Notes: generated from the sequence alone by a model not told the origin. DNA of 64,000 nt from Burkholderiales bacterium (GCA_020853025.1 JADYZP010000004.1:1-64000), one strand, 5' to 3'; positions 38,816-47,104 are shown, counted from the stretch's first letter. Program-made: numbers and translations.

Positions 38816-39754
38816 ATGTGGGCCTACATCGTTCGCAGGCTGTGGCAGATGCTGCCGACGCTGCTCGGCGTCGTCCTGCTGGTCTTTGTCCTGTTCAACC
38901 TTTTCGGCGGCGATCCGGCGTACGTGCTCGCCGGCAAGATCTCCAATCCCGAGCAGATCGACAACATCCGCCGGCAGTTGGGCGTCGATCAGCCCTACTA
39001 CGTCCAGCTCGGCATTTTTTTGAAGCAGATCGTGACCGCCGACTTCGGCGCGTCGTGGAGCACCAACGAGCAAGTTTCGCAGATCCTGGTCACGCGGCTG
39101 CCGCCGTCGCTTACCGTGCTGGTTCCGCTCCTGTTCCTGGAGACATTCATCGCGATCGGACTGGCGCTGGCCGTCGCCTACGTGCGCGGCTCGCTGACCG
39201 ACCGCGCGGTGATGATGGTCTGCACGGTCGGGCTGTCGATCTCGATCCTCGTCTACATCATCGTCTTCCAGTACGTGTTCGCCTACAAGCTCGGTTGGTT
39301 TCCGGTGCAGGGCTGGGGCAACAGCCTGTGGGAGAACCTCACCCGGTACGCGCTGCTGCCGATCATCATCGCGCTGGTCGTCAGCATCGCGCCCAACCTG
39401 CGCCTGTTCCGGACCTTCGTGCTGGACGAAATCAACCAGGACTACGTACGCACGGCGCGCGCGAAAGGCGTTGGTGAGAACCGCATCATGTGGGTGCACG
39501 TGCTGCGCAACGCGTCGATTCCGATCATCACCCACGTCATGTCCGCGCTGCCGAGCCTGCTGATCGGCGCCTTCCTGCTCGAGCGCTTTTTTTCCATTCC
39601 CGGCATCGGGCGCGAGGTGATCCTCGCCGTCGAGCGCTCCGACTTTCCCGTCATCAAGGCGCTCACCGTATACGTGGCGATCGCGACGATGGTCGTCAAC
39701 CTGCTGGCCGACCTCATGTACAAGGCGGTCGACCCGCGTGTGCAGCTGAAATGA
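38816..39754 (+). CDS. Peptide ABC transporter permease, OppB/DppB type
   Basis: A 312-residue inner-membrane permease. It starts MWAYIVRRLWQMLPTLLGVV, the classic OppB opening, and has six membrane helices; the coupling loop reads YVRTARAKGVGENRIMWVHVLRN cut to its key part ARAKGVGE at about 217-224. The end LADLMYKAVDPRVQLK is typical of the family. An AGGGGA-type site precedes the ATG. Its stop overlaps the start of the next permease (ATGA). With the double ATPase downstream it builds an Opp/Yej-like importer. Confidence 0.94.
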   Translation: MWAYIVRRLWQMLPTLLGVVLLVFVLFNLFGGDPAYVLAGKISNPEQIDNIRRQLGVDQPYYVQLGIFLKQIVTADFGASWSTNEQVSQILVTRLPPSLTVLVPLLFLETFIAIGLALAVAYVRGSLTDRAVMMVCTVGLSISILVYIIVFQYVFAYKLGWFPVQGWGNSLWENLTRYALLPIIIALVVSIAPNLRLFRTFVLDEINQDYVRTARAKGVGENRIMWVHVLRNASIPIITHVMSALPSLLIGAFLLERFFSIPGIGREVILAVERSDFPVIKALTVYVAIATMVVNLLADLMYKAVDPRVQLK

Positions 39755-41052
39755 GCGACTTGGCACTCAAGCCGCCGGCGGCCTCTCGGCGCGTAATTCC
39801 GCATACGGTGTCGCCGGGCCTGTGGACGCTGGCCTGGCGGCGCCTGAAGACCGACAGCGTGGCGATGGTCTCGATGGCCATCGTGATCGCCTTCGTCGTG
39901 CTGATGATCCTGTCGGGCCTGGGCCTCGTCGCCCGCGACTGGGCGCGCGAGGTCGGCGTCAACTACGCGCCGCCACCGTTCGTCGGCGCCCCCGAACTTC
40001 CCGGCACGCCGGGCGTCGAGAACAAGGTCGACGCGCCCGCCGTACCCTCCGCTCCGACGCCCGGCTCCGCCTTCGAGTCGACGGTCGTCGACCCGATCGG
40101 TGACGTGATCTCCGAATTGCGTGCCGAATCCGGACGCGGTGGAAAGGGCGCGCCAGGAGCCACGGCGGCTTCGCCTGGCGCCCCCGCGGCTCCCTCCACC
40201 GAGGGCGGCTTCGTCGATCCGCTGGCCGATGTGATGAAGGAAATCGAAGCGCAGAAATCCGCCGCCGCAGCACCTTCGACCACCGTCGATCCATTGGCCG
40301 ACGTGATGAAGGACATCCAGGCCGGCAAGGGTGCCGGACCCGCGGCCGACCAGCGCCGCGCGACGCTTCCCTTCGGCGCCGACAAGTGGGGCCGCGACGT
40401 GATCGCGAAGACGATCAAGGGCTCCGAGACGTCGATCTTCGTCGGGCTGGCCGCGGCCATCGTCGCCACCTTCATCGGCACCGTGCTCGGCGCGCTCGCC
40501 GGCTACTACGGCCGCTGGGTCGACGATGCGCTCAACTGGTTCTACAGCGTATTCAGCTCGATTCCCTACCTGCTGCTGATTCTCGCGGTGGCGGCGGTGC
40601 TGCAGCACAAGGGCACGCTGACCATCGTGCTGATCCTGGGACTGACCGGGTGGACCGGCGTCTTTCGCCTGATCCGCGCCGAGTACTTGAAGCACAAGGG
40701 CCGCGAATACGTGCAGGCCGCCGACGCGATCGGTGCGTCGAATGCGCGGCGGATGTTCCGGCACATCTTTCCCAACGTGTCGCACGTCGTGCTGGTGCAG
40801 CTGTCGATACTCGTCGTCGCCTTCATCAAGTCCGAGGTCATCCTGTCGTACCTGGGCTTCGGTGTGCCGGTCGACGTCGTATCCTGGGGTTCGATGCTGA
40901 ACGAGGCGCAGAACGAACTGTTGCTCGGCAAGTGGTGGCAGCTGGTCGCTGCCGGCGGCACGATGGCCGTGCTGGTCACCGCATTCTCGCTGTTCACCGA
41001 TGCGCTGCGCGACGCGCTCGATCCGAGGCTCAAGGGTACGGCGGGGCATTGA
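39751..41052 (+). CDS. Peptide ABC transporter permease, OppC/DppC type with long repeat-bearing periplasmic insertion
   Basis: A 433-residue permease, some 130 residues longer than usual. TM1 (VAMVSMAIVIAFVVLMILSG) is at about 37-56; conserved permease sequence resumes at LPFGADKWGRDVIAK (206-220). Between them lies an Ala/Pro/Gly-rich stretch with three copies of one motif: VVDPIGDVISELRAESG (112-128), FVDPLADVMKEIEAQKS (154-170) and TVDPLADVMKDIQAGKG (178-194). The coupling loop AADAIGASNARRMFRHIFPN is intact, so the channel part looks functional. YejE-type permeases also have a longer TM1-TM2 region, but the repeats are unusual. It overlaps both neighbours by 1-4 bases. Confidence 0.92.
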   Translation: MSDLALKPPAASRRVIPHTVSPGLWTLAWRRLKTDSVAMVSMAIVIAFVVLMILSGLGLVARDWAREVGVNYAPPPFVGAPELPGTPGVENKVDAPAVPSAPTPGSAFESTVVDPIGDVISELRAESGRGGKGAPGATAASPGAPAAPSTEGGFVDPLADVMKEIEAQKSAAAAPSTTVDPLADVMKDIQAGKGAGPAADQRRATLPFGADKWGRDVIAKTIKGSETSIFVGLAAAIVATFIGTVLGALAGYYGRWVDDALNWFYSVFSSIPYLLLILAVAAVLQHKGTLTIVLILGLTGWTGVFRLIRAEYLKHKGREYVQAADAIGASNARRMFRHIFPNVSHVVLVQLSILVVAFIKSEVILSYLGFGVPVDVVSWGSMLNEAQNELLLGKWWQLVAAGGTMAVLVTAFSLFTDALRDALDPRLKGTAGH

Positions 41053-42770
41053 TGGAAGCGACGACGAATACCAGCGACCCGCTGATCAGCGTGCGCGACC
41101 TTTCGGTTTCGTTCCGGCTCGACCGGCGCACGACCTTCGAGGCGGTGACGAGCGTCTCCTTCGACGTTCCGCGCAACGCGACGGTAGCGCTGGTCGGCGA
41201 GTCGGGCTCGGGCAAGTCGGTGACCGCACTCGCGCTCCTCGGTCTCCTGCCACGCGAGAACTCCATCGTCGACGCCAAAAGCCGGATCATGTTCGGCGGA
41301 CGCAACCTGGCGCAGCTCTCGTTTCGTGAAATGCAGGACGTGCGCGGCGCCGAGATCTCGATGATCTTCCAGGAGCCGATGACGTCGTTGAATCCCGTGT
41401 TCACCGTCGGCTTCCAGATCGAGGAGGCGCTGCGGCTGCACATGGGCATCACGGGGGCGAAGGCGCGCCGCCGTGCAATCGAGGTGCTGGCCGAGGTCGG
41501 CATCCCCGAGCCCGACCGGCGCATCGACATGTATCCGTCGCAGATGTCCGGTGGCCAGCAGCAGCGCGTGATGATCGCGATGGCGATCGCCTGCGAGCCC
41601 AAGCTCCTGATCGCCGACGAGCCGACGACTGCGCTCGACGTCACGATCCAGAAGCAGATCCTCGACCTCATCTCCGCGCTGCAGAAAAGGCGGCAGATGT
41701 CGGTGCTGTTCATCACCCACGACCTGGCCGTCGTCGGCGAGATCGCCGACCAGGTGATCGTGATGCGCAACGGCGAGATTCGCGAGCAGGGACCCGCAAA
41801 GCAGATCTTCGAGCAGCCGCAGGACACCTATACGCGCGCGCTGCTGCAGTGCCGACCGCAGCTCGACCGGCGGCCGCAGCGGCTGCCGGTCATCGAGGAT
41901 TTCATGGGCAGCGGCGACGGGCCTGGCGACATTCCCGACCGCGTGCGCGGCGTGTCCGCCGGCGACGCGATCGTGCTGCGCGTGCGCGATCTGGGCAAGA
42001 GCTTCTACTCGCGCGAGGGACTGTTCGGCAGGCGCGAATTCAAGGCGGTGCGCAACGTGTCCTTCGACCTGCCGAAGGGCAAGACACTGGGCCTGGTCGG
42101 CGAATCGGGTTCGGGCAAGACCACCGTCGGGCTGACGCTGATGCGGCTGCACGAGGCGACCACCGGCGAGGCGCTGTTCGAGGGTCGCGACATCCTCGGC
42201 ATGTCGGCGAAGGAGTTCCTGCAGTACAAGCGCCGTATCCAGATCATCTTCCAGAATCCGTACGCATCGCTCAACCCGCGCTTCATCGTCGGCCAGATCC
42301 TCACCGAGCCGATGGAGATCCACGGCATAGGATCCTCGGCGCAGGAACGCACCGAACTCGCCTTCGAGCTGCTGGCCAAGGTGGGGCTGCCCGAGGTCTC
42401 GTTCTACAAGTATCCGCACGAGTTCTCCGGCGGGCAGCGCCAGCGCATCGCGATTGCGCGCTGCCTGACGCTCAAACCGGACATCCTGATCTGCGACGAG
42501 TCGGTGTCCGCACTCGACGTCTCGGTGCAGGCGCAGGTGCTGAACCTGCTGGGCGACCTGCAGGCCGAGTTCGGCCTCTCGTACATCTTCATCTCGCACG
42601 ACCTGGCGGTCGTCAAGTACATCTCCGACCAGATCATGGTGATGAACGACGGCGCGATTGTCGAGATCGGCAACTCCGACGACGTCTACCGCAACCCGCG
42701 CGAGGAATACACGCAGCGATTGCTGGCGTCGATTCCGAAGGGCTGGCAGGGGTCGCGCGCTACAGCGTAA
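41052..42770 (+). CDS. Peptide ABC transporter, fused double ATP-binding protein (YejF/OppDF type)
   Basis: A 572-residue protein with two complete ATPase domains. Domain 1: Walker A GESGSGKS at 49-56, signature MSGGQQQR at 165-172, ADEPTTALDVT at 188-198. Domain 2: GESGSGKTT at 350-358, FSGGQRQR near 463 and CDESVSALDVS after it. The fusion of OppD- and OppF-like halves is typical of YejF and GsiA. Each half carries the C-terminal oligopeptide-family tail. The ATG overlaps the preceding stop by one base. It energises the two permeases upstream; its last 11 bases overlap the opposing pmbA gene. Confidence 0.95.
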   Translation: MEATTNTSDPLISVRDLSVSFRLDRRTTFEAVTSVSFDVPRNATVALVGESGSGKSVTALALLGLLPRENSIVDAKSRIMFGGRNLAQLSFREMQDVRGAEISMIFQEPMTSLNPVFTVGFQIEEALRLHMGITGAKARRRAIEVLAEVGIPEPDRRIDMYPSQMSGGQQQRVMIAMAIACEPKLLIADEPTTALDVTIQKQILDLISALQKRRQMSVLFITHDLAVVGEIADQVIVMRNGEIREQGPAKQIFEQPQDTYTRALLQCRPQLDRRPQRLPVIEDFMGSGDGPGDIPDRVRGVSAGDAIVLRVRDLGKSFYSREGLFGRREFKAVRNVSFDLPKGKTLGLVGESGSGKTTVGLTLMRLHEATTGEALFEGRDILGMSAKEFLQYKRRIQIIFQNPYASLNPRFIVGQILTEPMEIHGIGSSAQERTELAFELLAKVGLPEVSFYKYPHEFSGGQRQRIAIARCLTLKPDILICDESVSALDVSVQAQVLNLLGDLQAEFGLSYIFISHDLAVVKYISDQIMVMNDGAIVEIGNSDDVYRNPREEYTQRLLASIPKGWQGSRATA

Positions 42771-44100
42771 ACGCGAGCTCCGACAGCAGCGCCCCGGGCA
42801 GCCGCAGGCTTGCGAGCTGGCGCGACTGGTAGGTGCCGGCATCGAGGATGAACTCGGTCTCCCGGGTGAGCGCGTCGAGCTTGGGTCCCAGCATCCGGTA
42901 GATCGTGTCGTCGAAACGCAGCACGTCGACCGGAGCGACGACCTTCCCGTTTTTCACCCAGAACGTCGCGAAGCGCGTCATGCCGGTGATGCGGCCTGCC
43001 GGCCGGTCCGAATAGTTGAGGTAGTGCAGGTTGCCGATCGCGAGCCCGGTGTCGAGCGCGGCGAGCGCGTCGTCCGCTTCGAGCGTTCCCCCGGCCATCG
43101 CCAGCGACTCGGGCATTTCCGCGCTATTGGCGCCGTTCTGCGCGACATCGAACTCGCGCGACGTGCGCGGACTCACCATTGAGCCCACCAGCGTGCCGCG
43201 CTCGACCAGCGCAACGCGCGCGGGTCGCGCGAAGCCTTGCGCCTGGAATCCGGGTGCGACGCCGCCCTCGGTGTCCTCGGTCAGCGTGATGCGGGCATCG
43301 AGCGCTTCGCCATCGCGCATCCGGGTGAGCGCGCTCTGCTTGGTCGTGAGCGCTCGCTCGGAGAACCCGCCCCAGCACAATAGCGCGGCGATTTCCTCCA
43401 TCGCCGACGGTGCGAGGTAGGCGCGGTACCTGCCGGGGGCCAGCGTGCGTGCGGGCCGGCTGATCAGCGCGAGATCCTCGCGCGCCTGCGACATCTTGCG
43501 CGCCAAAGCCGACTCGTCCCACGCGAATCCGGCGTAGCCGGACTTGACCGCCTTATCGGCACGGCAATAGAGGCTCCACTGCAGGTTGAACGCCGTCGTC
43601 GCGTGCCAGTTGCGCTGGCCTTCCGAGTTGGCGAAGCCGCGCCACACCGGGCCCGACGCGTAGATGCCGACGAGGTCGAGTCCCGCTGCGGCGGCCAGCA
43701 CCTCGTCGATCACCGCCTCGGATGGAGGAAGCGACCCGGCGCGCACGTCGCTGCTCGAACGCACGTCGGTGGGAAGCAGCAGCAGCGAATCGTCGGCCAG
43801 ATCCGGCAGCACGGCGCGCAGCCCGGTCACCGCAGCGCGAACCGCGCCGCCGTCGCGGCCGAGATCGCCCGACAGCGACAGCGTGTGCTCGGCGTGCCGC
43901 TTGCCGTCGATCAACCGCACCGACAGGTAGCGCTGCGTCACGGTGCCCGGCTGGCGAACCTTGCCGCGGTTCATGCGGACGAAATCCGTCTCCTCGGCGT
44001 CGAACGTCGCCGTGTAGCGCTCACCGGCGTGAAGCGCCTCCTGGACGATGTTCGCCAGCGATTCCAAATAGGCTTGCATCGGTGTCGGAGTGACGCTCAT
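42760..44100 (-). CDS. pmbA: TldE/PmbA family metalloprotease subunit
   Basis: A 446-residue protein, the TldE half of the TldD/TldE protease that processes small peptides such as microcin B17 and the CcdA antitoxin in E. coli. It shows family stretches GKVRQPGTVTQRYLSVRLIDG cut to KVRQPG, RTLAPGRYRAYLAPSAMEEI (about 230-250), VGSMVSPRTSREF and GMTRFATFWVKNGKVVAPV. It has no HExxxH motif, as expected for TldE. The ATG at 44100 is chosen; an ATG at 44079 (MQAYLESLANIVQEAL) is possible. It lies downstream of tldD but is split from it by a toxin-antitoxin-like pair. Confidence 0.9.
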   Translation of the reverse strand: MSVTPTPMQAYLESLANIVQEALHAGERYTATFDAEETDFVRMNRGKVRQPGTVTQRYLSVRLIDGKRHAEHTLSLSGDLGRDGGAVRAAVTGLRAVLPDLADDSLLLLPTDVRSSSDVRAGSLPPSEAVIDEVLAAAAGLDLVGIYASGPVWRGFANSEGQRNWHATTAFNLQWSLYCRADKAVKSGYAGFAWDESALARKMSQAREDLALISRPARTLAPGRYRAYLAPSAMEEIAALLCWGGFSERALTTKQSALTRMRDGEALDARITLTEDTEGGVAPGFQAQGFARPARVALVERGTLVGSMVSPRTSREFDVAQNGANSAEMPESLAMAGGTLEADDALAALDTGLAIGNLHYLNYSDRPAGRITGMTRFATFWVKNGKVVAPVDVLRFDDTIYRMLGPKLDALTRETEFILDAGTYQSRQLASLRLPGALLSELAFTL

Positions 44101-44247
44101 CGGAGACGAGCTAATCGGTCCGCGGCCACCGTTGGCGAGCAAGAAACCATATGCCCGGCGAGTCCGTTTGAGCGCGTGGTTAGCGGGGTAATCGGTCGAG
44201 GCCGCAAATCGTCCGAAAGTCGCTCAGGAAAATGCATTGCAACTCAA

Positions 44248-44589
44248 TCACTTATCGGGAGCGACTTGAGAGACCCCAACACGGATAAGCGCGCGTGGCT
44301 GAATCAATGGGAGCGCCGCAAGCAGATCGGGCACAAGTTCGCGCAGCGTCTCGATGCGATTGCTCTTTGCCGCGATGACTACCACTGCGATCGGTAACCT
44401 GTCGACGTTTTGCTGGTACGGCAAATTCTGATCCGCGGTCAGGATAACGTCGAATTTTTCGGCACTGCGGGCGAGCAACTCGCCGTTCTTGAGCCCGGAC
44501 CATCCCATTTTCTGGACCGAATTGACGTCGTGCTCGGATAATTCGGCCGCCAATTCAATGGGGAGCGATTCGTCAAGCAGGATGCGCAT
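44248..44589 (-). CDS. DUF5615 family PIN-like protein (putative toxin)
   Basis: A 113-residue protein with the Mut7-C/PIN-like fold features: RILLDESLP at the N-terminus with an Asp at residue 6, DVNSVQKMGW, and DVILTADQNLPYQQN with the second acidic site. These acidic residues could bind a metal for RNA cleavage, as in VapC-type toxins. It overlaps the upstream DUF433 gene by 17 bases, the usual pairing of this family. The pair lies between tldD and pmbA. An ATG at 44613 would add eight residues. Toxicity is inferred from the family only. Confidence 0.82.
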   Translation of the reverse strand: MRILLDESLPIELAAELSEHDVNSVQKMGWSGLKNGELLARSAEKFDVILTADQNLPYQQNVDRLPIAVVVIAAKSNRIETLRELVPDLLAALPLIQPRALIRVGVSQVAPDK

Positions 44590-44791
44590 CCGGGGCAAGC
44601 ACTTCACGCGCAAGTTCTAGCGCCGCCACGGCCTGATCGCGCGACACAGACGGAAACGACGTCAAGAAATCGTCAAGCGAGTCGCCCGCTTCAAGGTAGT
44701 CGAACAAATTCTTGACTGGAACACGCGTCCCCACGAAGACGGGGGTGCCACCAAGGATTTCTGGGTCGCGATGAACCACCGGCTTGTCCAT
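44573..44791 (-). CDS. DUF433 domain protein (putative antitoxin)
   Basis: A 72-residue protein with the DUF433 pattern: HRDPEILGGTPVFVGTRVPV, then NLFDYLEAGDSLDDFLTSFP and SRDQAVAALELA. The fold is a small winged-helix-like DNA binder, and the genes usually stand just before a DUF5615 PIN-like gene, as here. GAGG lies seven bases before ATG 44791; the ATG at 44803 is an alternative. It likely neutralises the downstream protein and represses the pair. Confidence 0.85.
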   Translation of the reverse strand: MDKPVVHRDPEILGGTPVFVGTRVPVKNLFDYLEAGDSLDDFLTSFPSVSRDQAVAALELAREVLAPDAHPA

Positions 44792-44867
44792 TTGAAGCCT
44801 CATCTGCAGCGGAAACGTTCATGATACGCCGGCTTATTGAGAGTTACGGAAATGCATGACACAACTT

Positions 44868-44895
44868 CGTCGTCCCCGCGAAAGCGGGGACGACG
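44868..44895. repeat. Palindromic repeat arm, perfect 12-bp stem with GAAA loop
   Basis: CGTCGTCCCCGC (44868-44879), GAAA, then GCGGGGACGACG (44884-44895) pair perfectly. It is the same arm as in the repeat at 36881-36984, here as a single collapsed unit, between tldD and the DUF433 gene. It could also act as a terminator after tldD, since GGGAGTTTT follows on the plus strand only. Confidence 0.75.
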
Positions 44896-44942
44896 GGAGT
44901 TTTGTGAACGCGATTATCGCTCGACTCGACGCGGGTGCCCGA

Positions 44943-46373
44943 CTATTCTTCCCCGCCGAACACGTCGACGCCGGTGAACACGCAGGCCGGCGACGCATGG
45001 CCAACACGGATCACCTGCGACGGCTCGCCCTTGCCGCAATACGGCGTGCCCAGTACCTGCAGGGTTTCCGCATTGCCGACGCGCGCGAGGCTGCGCCAGA
45101 AGTTGGCCGAAATGCCGCGGTAATTCGGGTTCTTGACGACGTGCTTCAGCGCACCGTTCTCGATCACGCGTGCGCGCTCGCAGCCGAACTGGAACTTGTT
45201 GCGCGAATCGTCGATCGACCACGAGCAGTTGGTTTCCAGCAGGACGCCGTGGTCGATGGACGCGACGAGGTCGTCCATAGAAGCGTCGCCGGCTTCGAGG
45301 TTCAAATTGGCCATGCGGTCGATCGGTGGGCGGTTCCAGTTGTCGGCGCGCGAGTTGGCCACCCCCGGAATTCCGGCGCGTGCCTGCGAAATCGCGCCGC
45401 CCAGCGGCCGCTCGAGGATGCCGTTGCGGATCAGATATTCCTTGGTCGCCGCCGTTCCGTCGTCATCGAAGGCGTAGCTCGCCAGCTCTTCCGGCCGCGT
45501 CGGGTCGAAGGTGACGTTGAGCAGGTCGGAGCCGTAGCGGTAGCTGCCGAACATGTCCGGCGTGACAAAACTGGTGCCCGCGAAATTGCGCTCGTCGCCG
45601 AGGATGCGGTCGAGTTCGAGCGGATGCCCGATCGACTCGTGGATCTGCAGGATCATCTGGTCCGGCATCAGCAACACGTCCATGGTGCCGCTGGGGCAGT
45701 TGGGTGCCGCAAGCAGTTCGAGCGCCTCTTCCGCGATTCGCCGGCCCGCGGAGGTGAACCCGAACCGCGCCAGCACCTCGACGCCGCCCTGCTGGCAGAT
45801 GCCGCGATAGCCGTTGAGCGACCGGGTTTGCGTCACGCCGTCGGCGTGCGCGATGACCGACAGGCCCGGCATCAGGAAGCGATAGCGCTGGACGACGTCA
45901 CCGCCCGCGCTGGTGACCAGCCGATGCGTCGCAGTGCGGACTTCGATGCCCGCTTCCCAGTCGACGATGCGCGGGTCGCAGCCGGCGGCAGCCGATTCGA
46001 CGCGCAGCAGGTCGTACCACTCACGCCGCGACGGCGCGGCGGCAGCAAGCGACGGCGACTCGTAGCTGCCGTGCGGGACCACCGCCGGTAGCGTGCGCGT
46101 ATCGAACAGCGCGTGTTTCGCTGTCGCCCGCGCCCAGGCGGCGGCGCGCTCCAGCGCGGCGCGCAGGCCGGTCGCCGAGGTGTCGCCGGTCGCCGCGTAG
46201 CCGTAGCCGCCTTCGGCGTACACGGTGGCCATCGCGCCGCGGTCGGTGGACGCGACGTAGGGCATCGCGACGTTCTTGCGCACGGCAAAACTTTCGCTGC
46301 GTTCGTCGACGAAACGCAGCGACCAGAAGTCGGCGCGGACGTCGAACGCGGGCAGGGGACCGTCGAAGGGCAT
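44943..46373 (-). CDS. tldD: TldD family metalloprotease, catalytic subunit
   Basis: A 476-residue protease subunit. The zinc site HESIGH (245-250) in QIHESIGHPLELDR and the later Cys in LGTPYCGKGEPSQ fit the TldD metal centre. GGYGYAATGDTS near residue 55, a glycine-rich N-terminal motif, and SRADNWNRPPIDRMANLNLE cut to its core NRPPIDRM are also family-like. It forms a heterodimer with TldE/PmbA, in which the substrate peptide chain is threaded into an enclosed cavity. The ATG at 46373 is chosen over a TTG at 46472, which adds Arg-rich sequence. It lies between two toxin-antitoxin-like pairs. Confidence 0.92.
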   Translation of the reverse strand: MPFDGPLPAFDVRADFWSLRFVDERSESFAVRKNVAMPYVASTDRGAMATVYAEGGYGYAATGDTSATGLRAALERAAAWARATAKHALFDTRTLPAVVPHGSYESPSLAAAAPSRREWYDLLRVESAAAGCDPRIVDWEAGIEVRTATHRLVTSAGGDVVQRYRFLMPGLSVIAHADGVTQTRSLNGYRGICQQGGVEVLARFGFTSAGRRIAEEALELLAAPNCPSGTMDVLLMPDQMILQIHESIGHPLELDRILGDERNFAGTSFVTPDMFGSYRYGSDLLNVTFDPTRPEELASYAFDDDGTAATKEYLIRNGILERPLGGAISQARAGIPGVANSRADNWNRPPIDRMANLNLEAGDASMDDLVASIDHGVLLETNCSWSIDDSRNKFQFGCERARVIENGALKHVVKNPNYRGISANFWRSLARVGNAETLQVLGTPYCGKGEPSQVIRVGHASPACVFTGVDVFGGEE

Positions 46374-46483
46374 CAGGAATCCGGCAGGTCCGGCAGGGCC
46401 GGTCCCGGGCGCGGCTTGCCGTAGTCGCCGGACTCTACCACCAGCACGATATCGCCGCGTTGCGCGAAGCAATACATGGGGAC

Positions 46484-46768
46484 TCAGGCCGCCTCGAATT
46501 CAATATGGACCTTGCGGCCGATGGCGGTGGCGATGTTGACGAGTGCGTCGAGCGAAAAGCGCGATACGCGACCGCGCAGCAGGTCGTTCATACGGGGTTG
46601 CGTCACGCCGCATCTCCTGGCCGCCTCCGCCTGCGTCCAGCCAGCGTTCTTCACGAGCGCGGCGATCATTTGCATCAGTTCGGCGCGCGCGCGCAGGTTG
46701 GCGGCCTGTTCGGGCGTATCGGCGATCGCGTCCCACACGCTTGCGTACGTTTCGGACTTCCGTTTCAT
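46484..46768 (-). CDS. XRE family helix-turn-helix protein (HigA-type antitoxin)
   Basis: A 94-residue DNA-binding protein. The HTH is at about 45-72 (TQAEAARRCGVTQPRMNDLLRG), followed by FSLDALVNIATAIGRKVHIEFE, which is typical of HigA-2-like antitoxins and the DUF1902-type XRE group. Its ATG overlaps the stop of the toxin-like gene upstream (ATGA), giving the toxin-first order of higBA loci. It probably represses its own promoter and binds the toxin. Confidence 0.85.
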   Translation of the reverse strand: MKRKSETYASVWDAIADTPEQAANLRARAELMQMIAALVKNAGWTQAEAARRCGVTQPRMNDLLRGRVSRFSLDALVNIATAIGRKVHIEFEAA

Positions 46769-47091
46769 AGCTGCCCTTTCATGACCTGAGCCAGACGCTC
46801 CCTGGCGATCGCGATATCGCGTTTCGACGTGACCTGCGTCTTCTTGTGAAAGGCATGCAGCACGTGGACGGCGTTATCCGTGCGAGCAGTGTAGATGACA
46901 CGGTAGGTCCCCGAGTCATCCCAGATCCGAATCTCTTCCACACCCTTTCCGATCGACGGCATCGGTTTGAAATCGTCCGGCTGCATGCCACGCTGAACCC
47001 TGTCGAGTTGATACCCCGCGTCATGTCTGACACCTTCGGGGAATTCGCGCAGGCGCTTCAGCGAGTCGCCAGCGAACCGTACAGGCTTCAT
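46765..47091 (-). CDS. RelE/HigB-like (phage Gp49/DUF891) toxin
   Basis: A 108-residue basic protein of the Gp49-like HigB family. It starts MKPVRFAGDSLKRLREFP, and holds ARRDAG-like GVRHDAGYQLDRVQRG, then EIRIWDDSGTYRVIYTAR and VLHAFHKKTQVTSKRDIAIA, the last with the conserved Lys/Thr run of ribosome-dependent mRNA endonucleases. The antitoxin gene follows with a four-base overlap. ATG 47091 is preferred because a TATAAT box lies just ahead of it; a frame from 47127 would include that box. Confidence 0.88.
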   Translation of the reverse strand: MKPVRFAGDSLKRLREFPEGVRHDAGYQLDRVQRGMQPDDFKPMPSIGKGVEEIRIWDDSGTYRVIYTARTDNAVHVLHAFHKKTQVTSKRDIAIARERLAQVMKGQL

Positions 47092-47098
47092 GACAAAT

Positions 47099-47104
47099 AT
47101 TATA
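47099..47104 (-). promoter_or_regulatory. TATAAT box of the HigBA-like pair, giving a near-leaderless message
   Basis: On the minus strand a perfect TATAAT lies seven bases before the toxin ATG at 47091, so transcription would start at or within a base or two of the start codon. No strong -35 was found at 16-18 bases. The area to 47187 holds no gene. Confidence 0.45.

Noticed and set aside
40566-42842. 758-codon minus-strand frame opposite the permease and ATPase genes
   Set aside because: Shadow of strongly conserved plus-strand transporter genes; no ribosome site or family motif.
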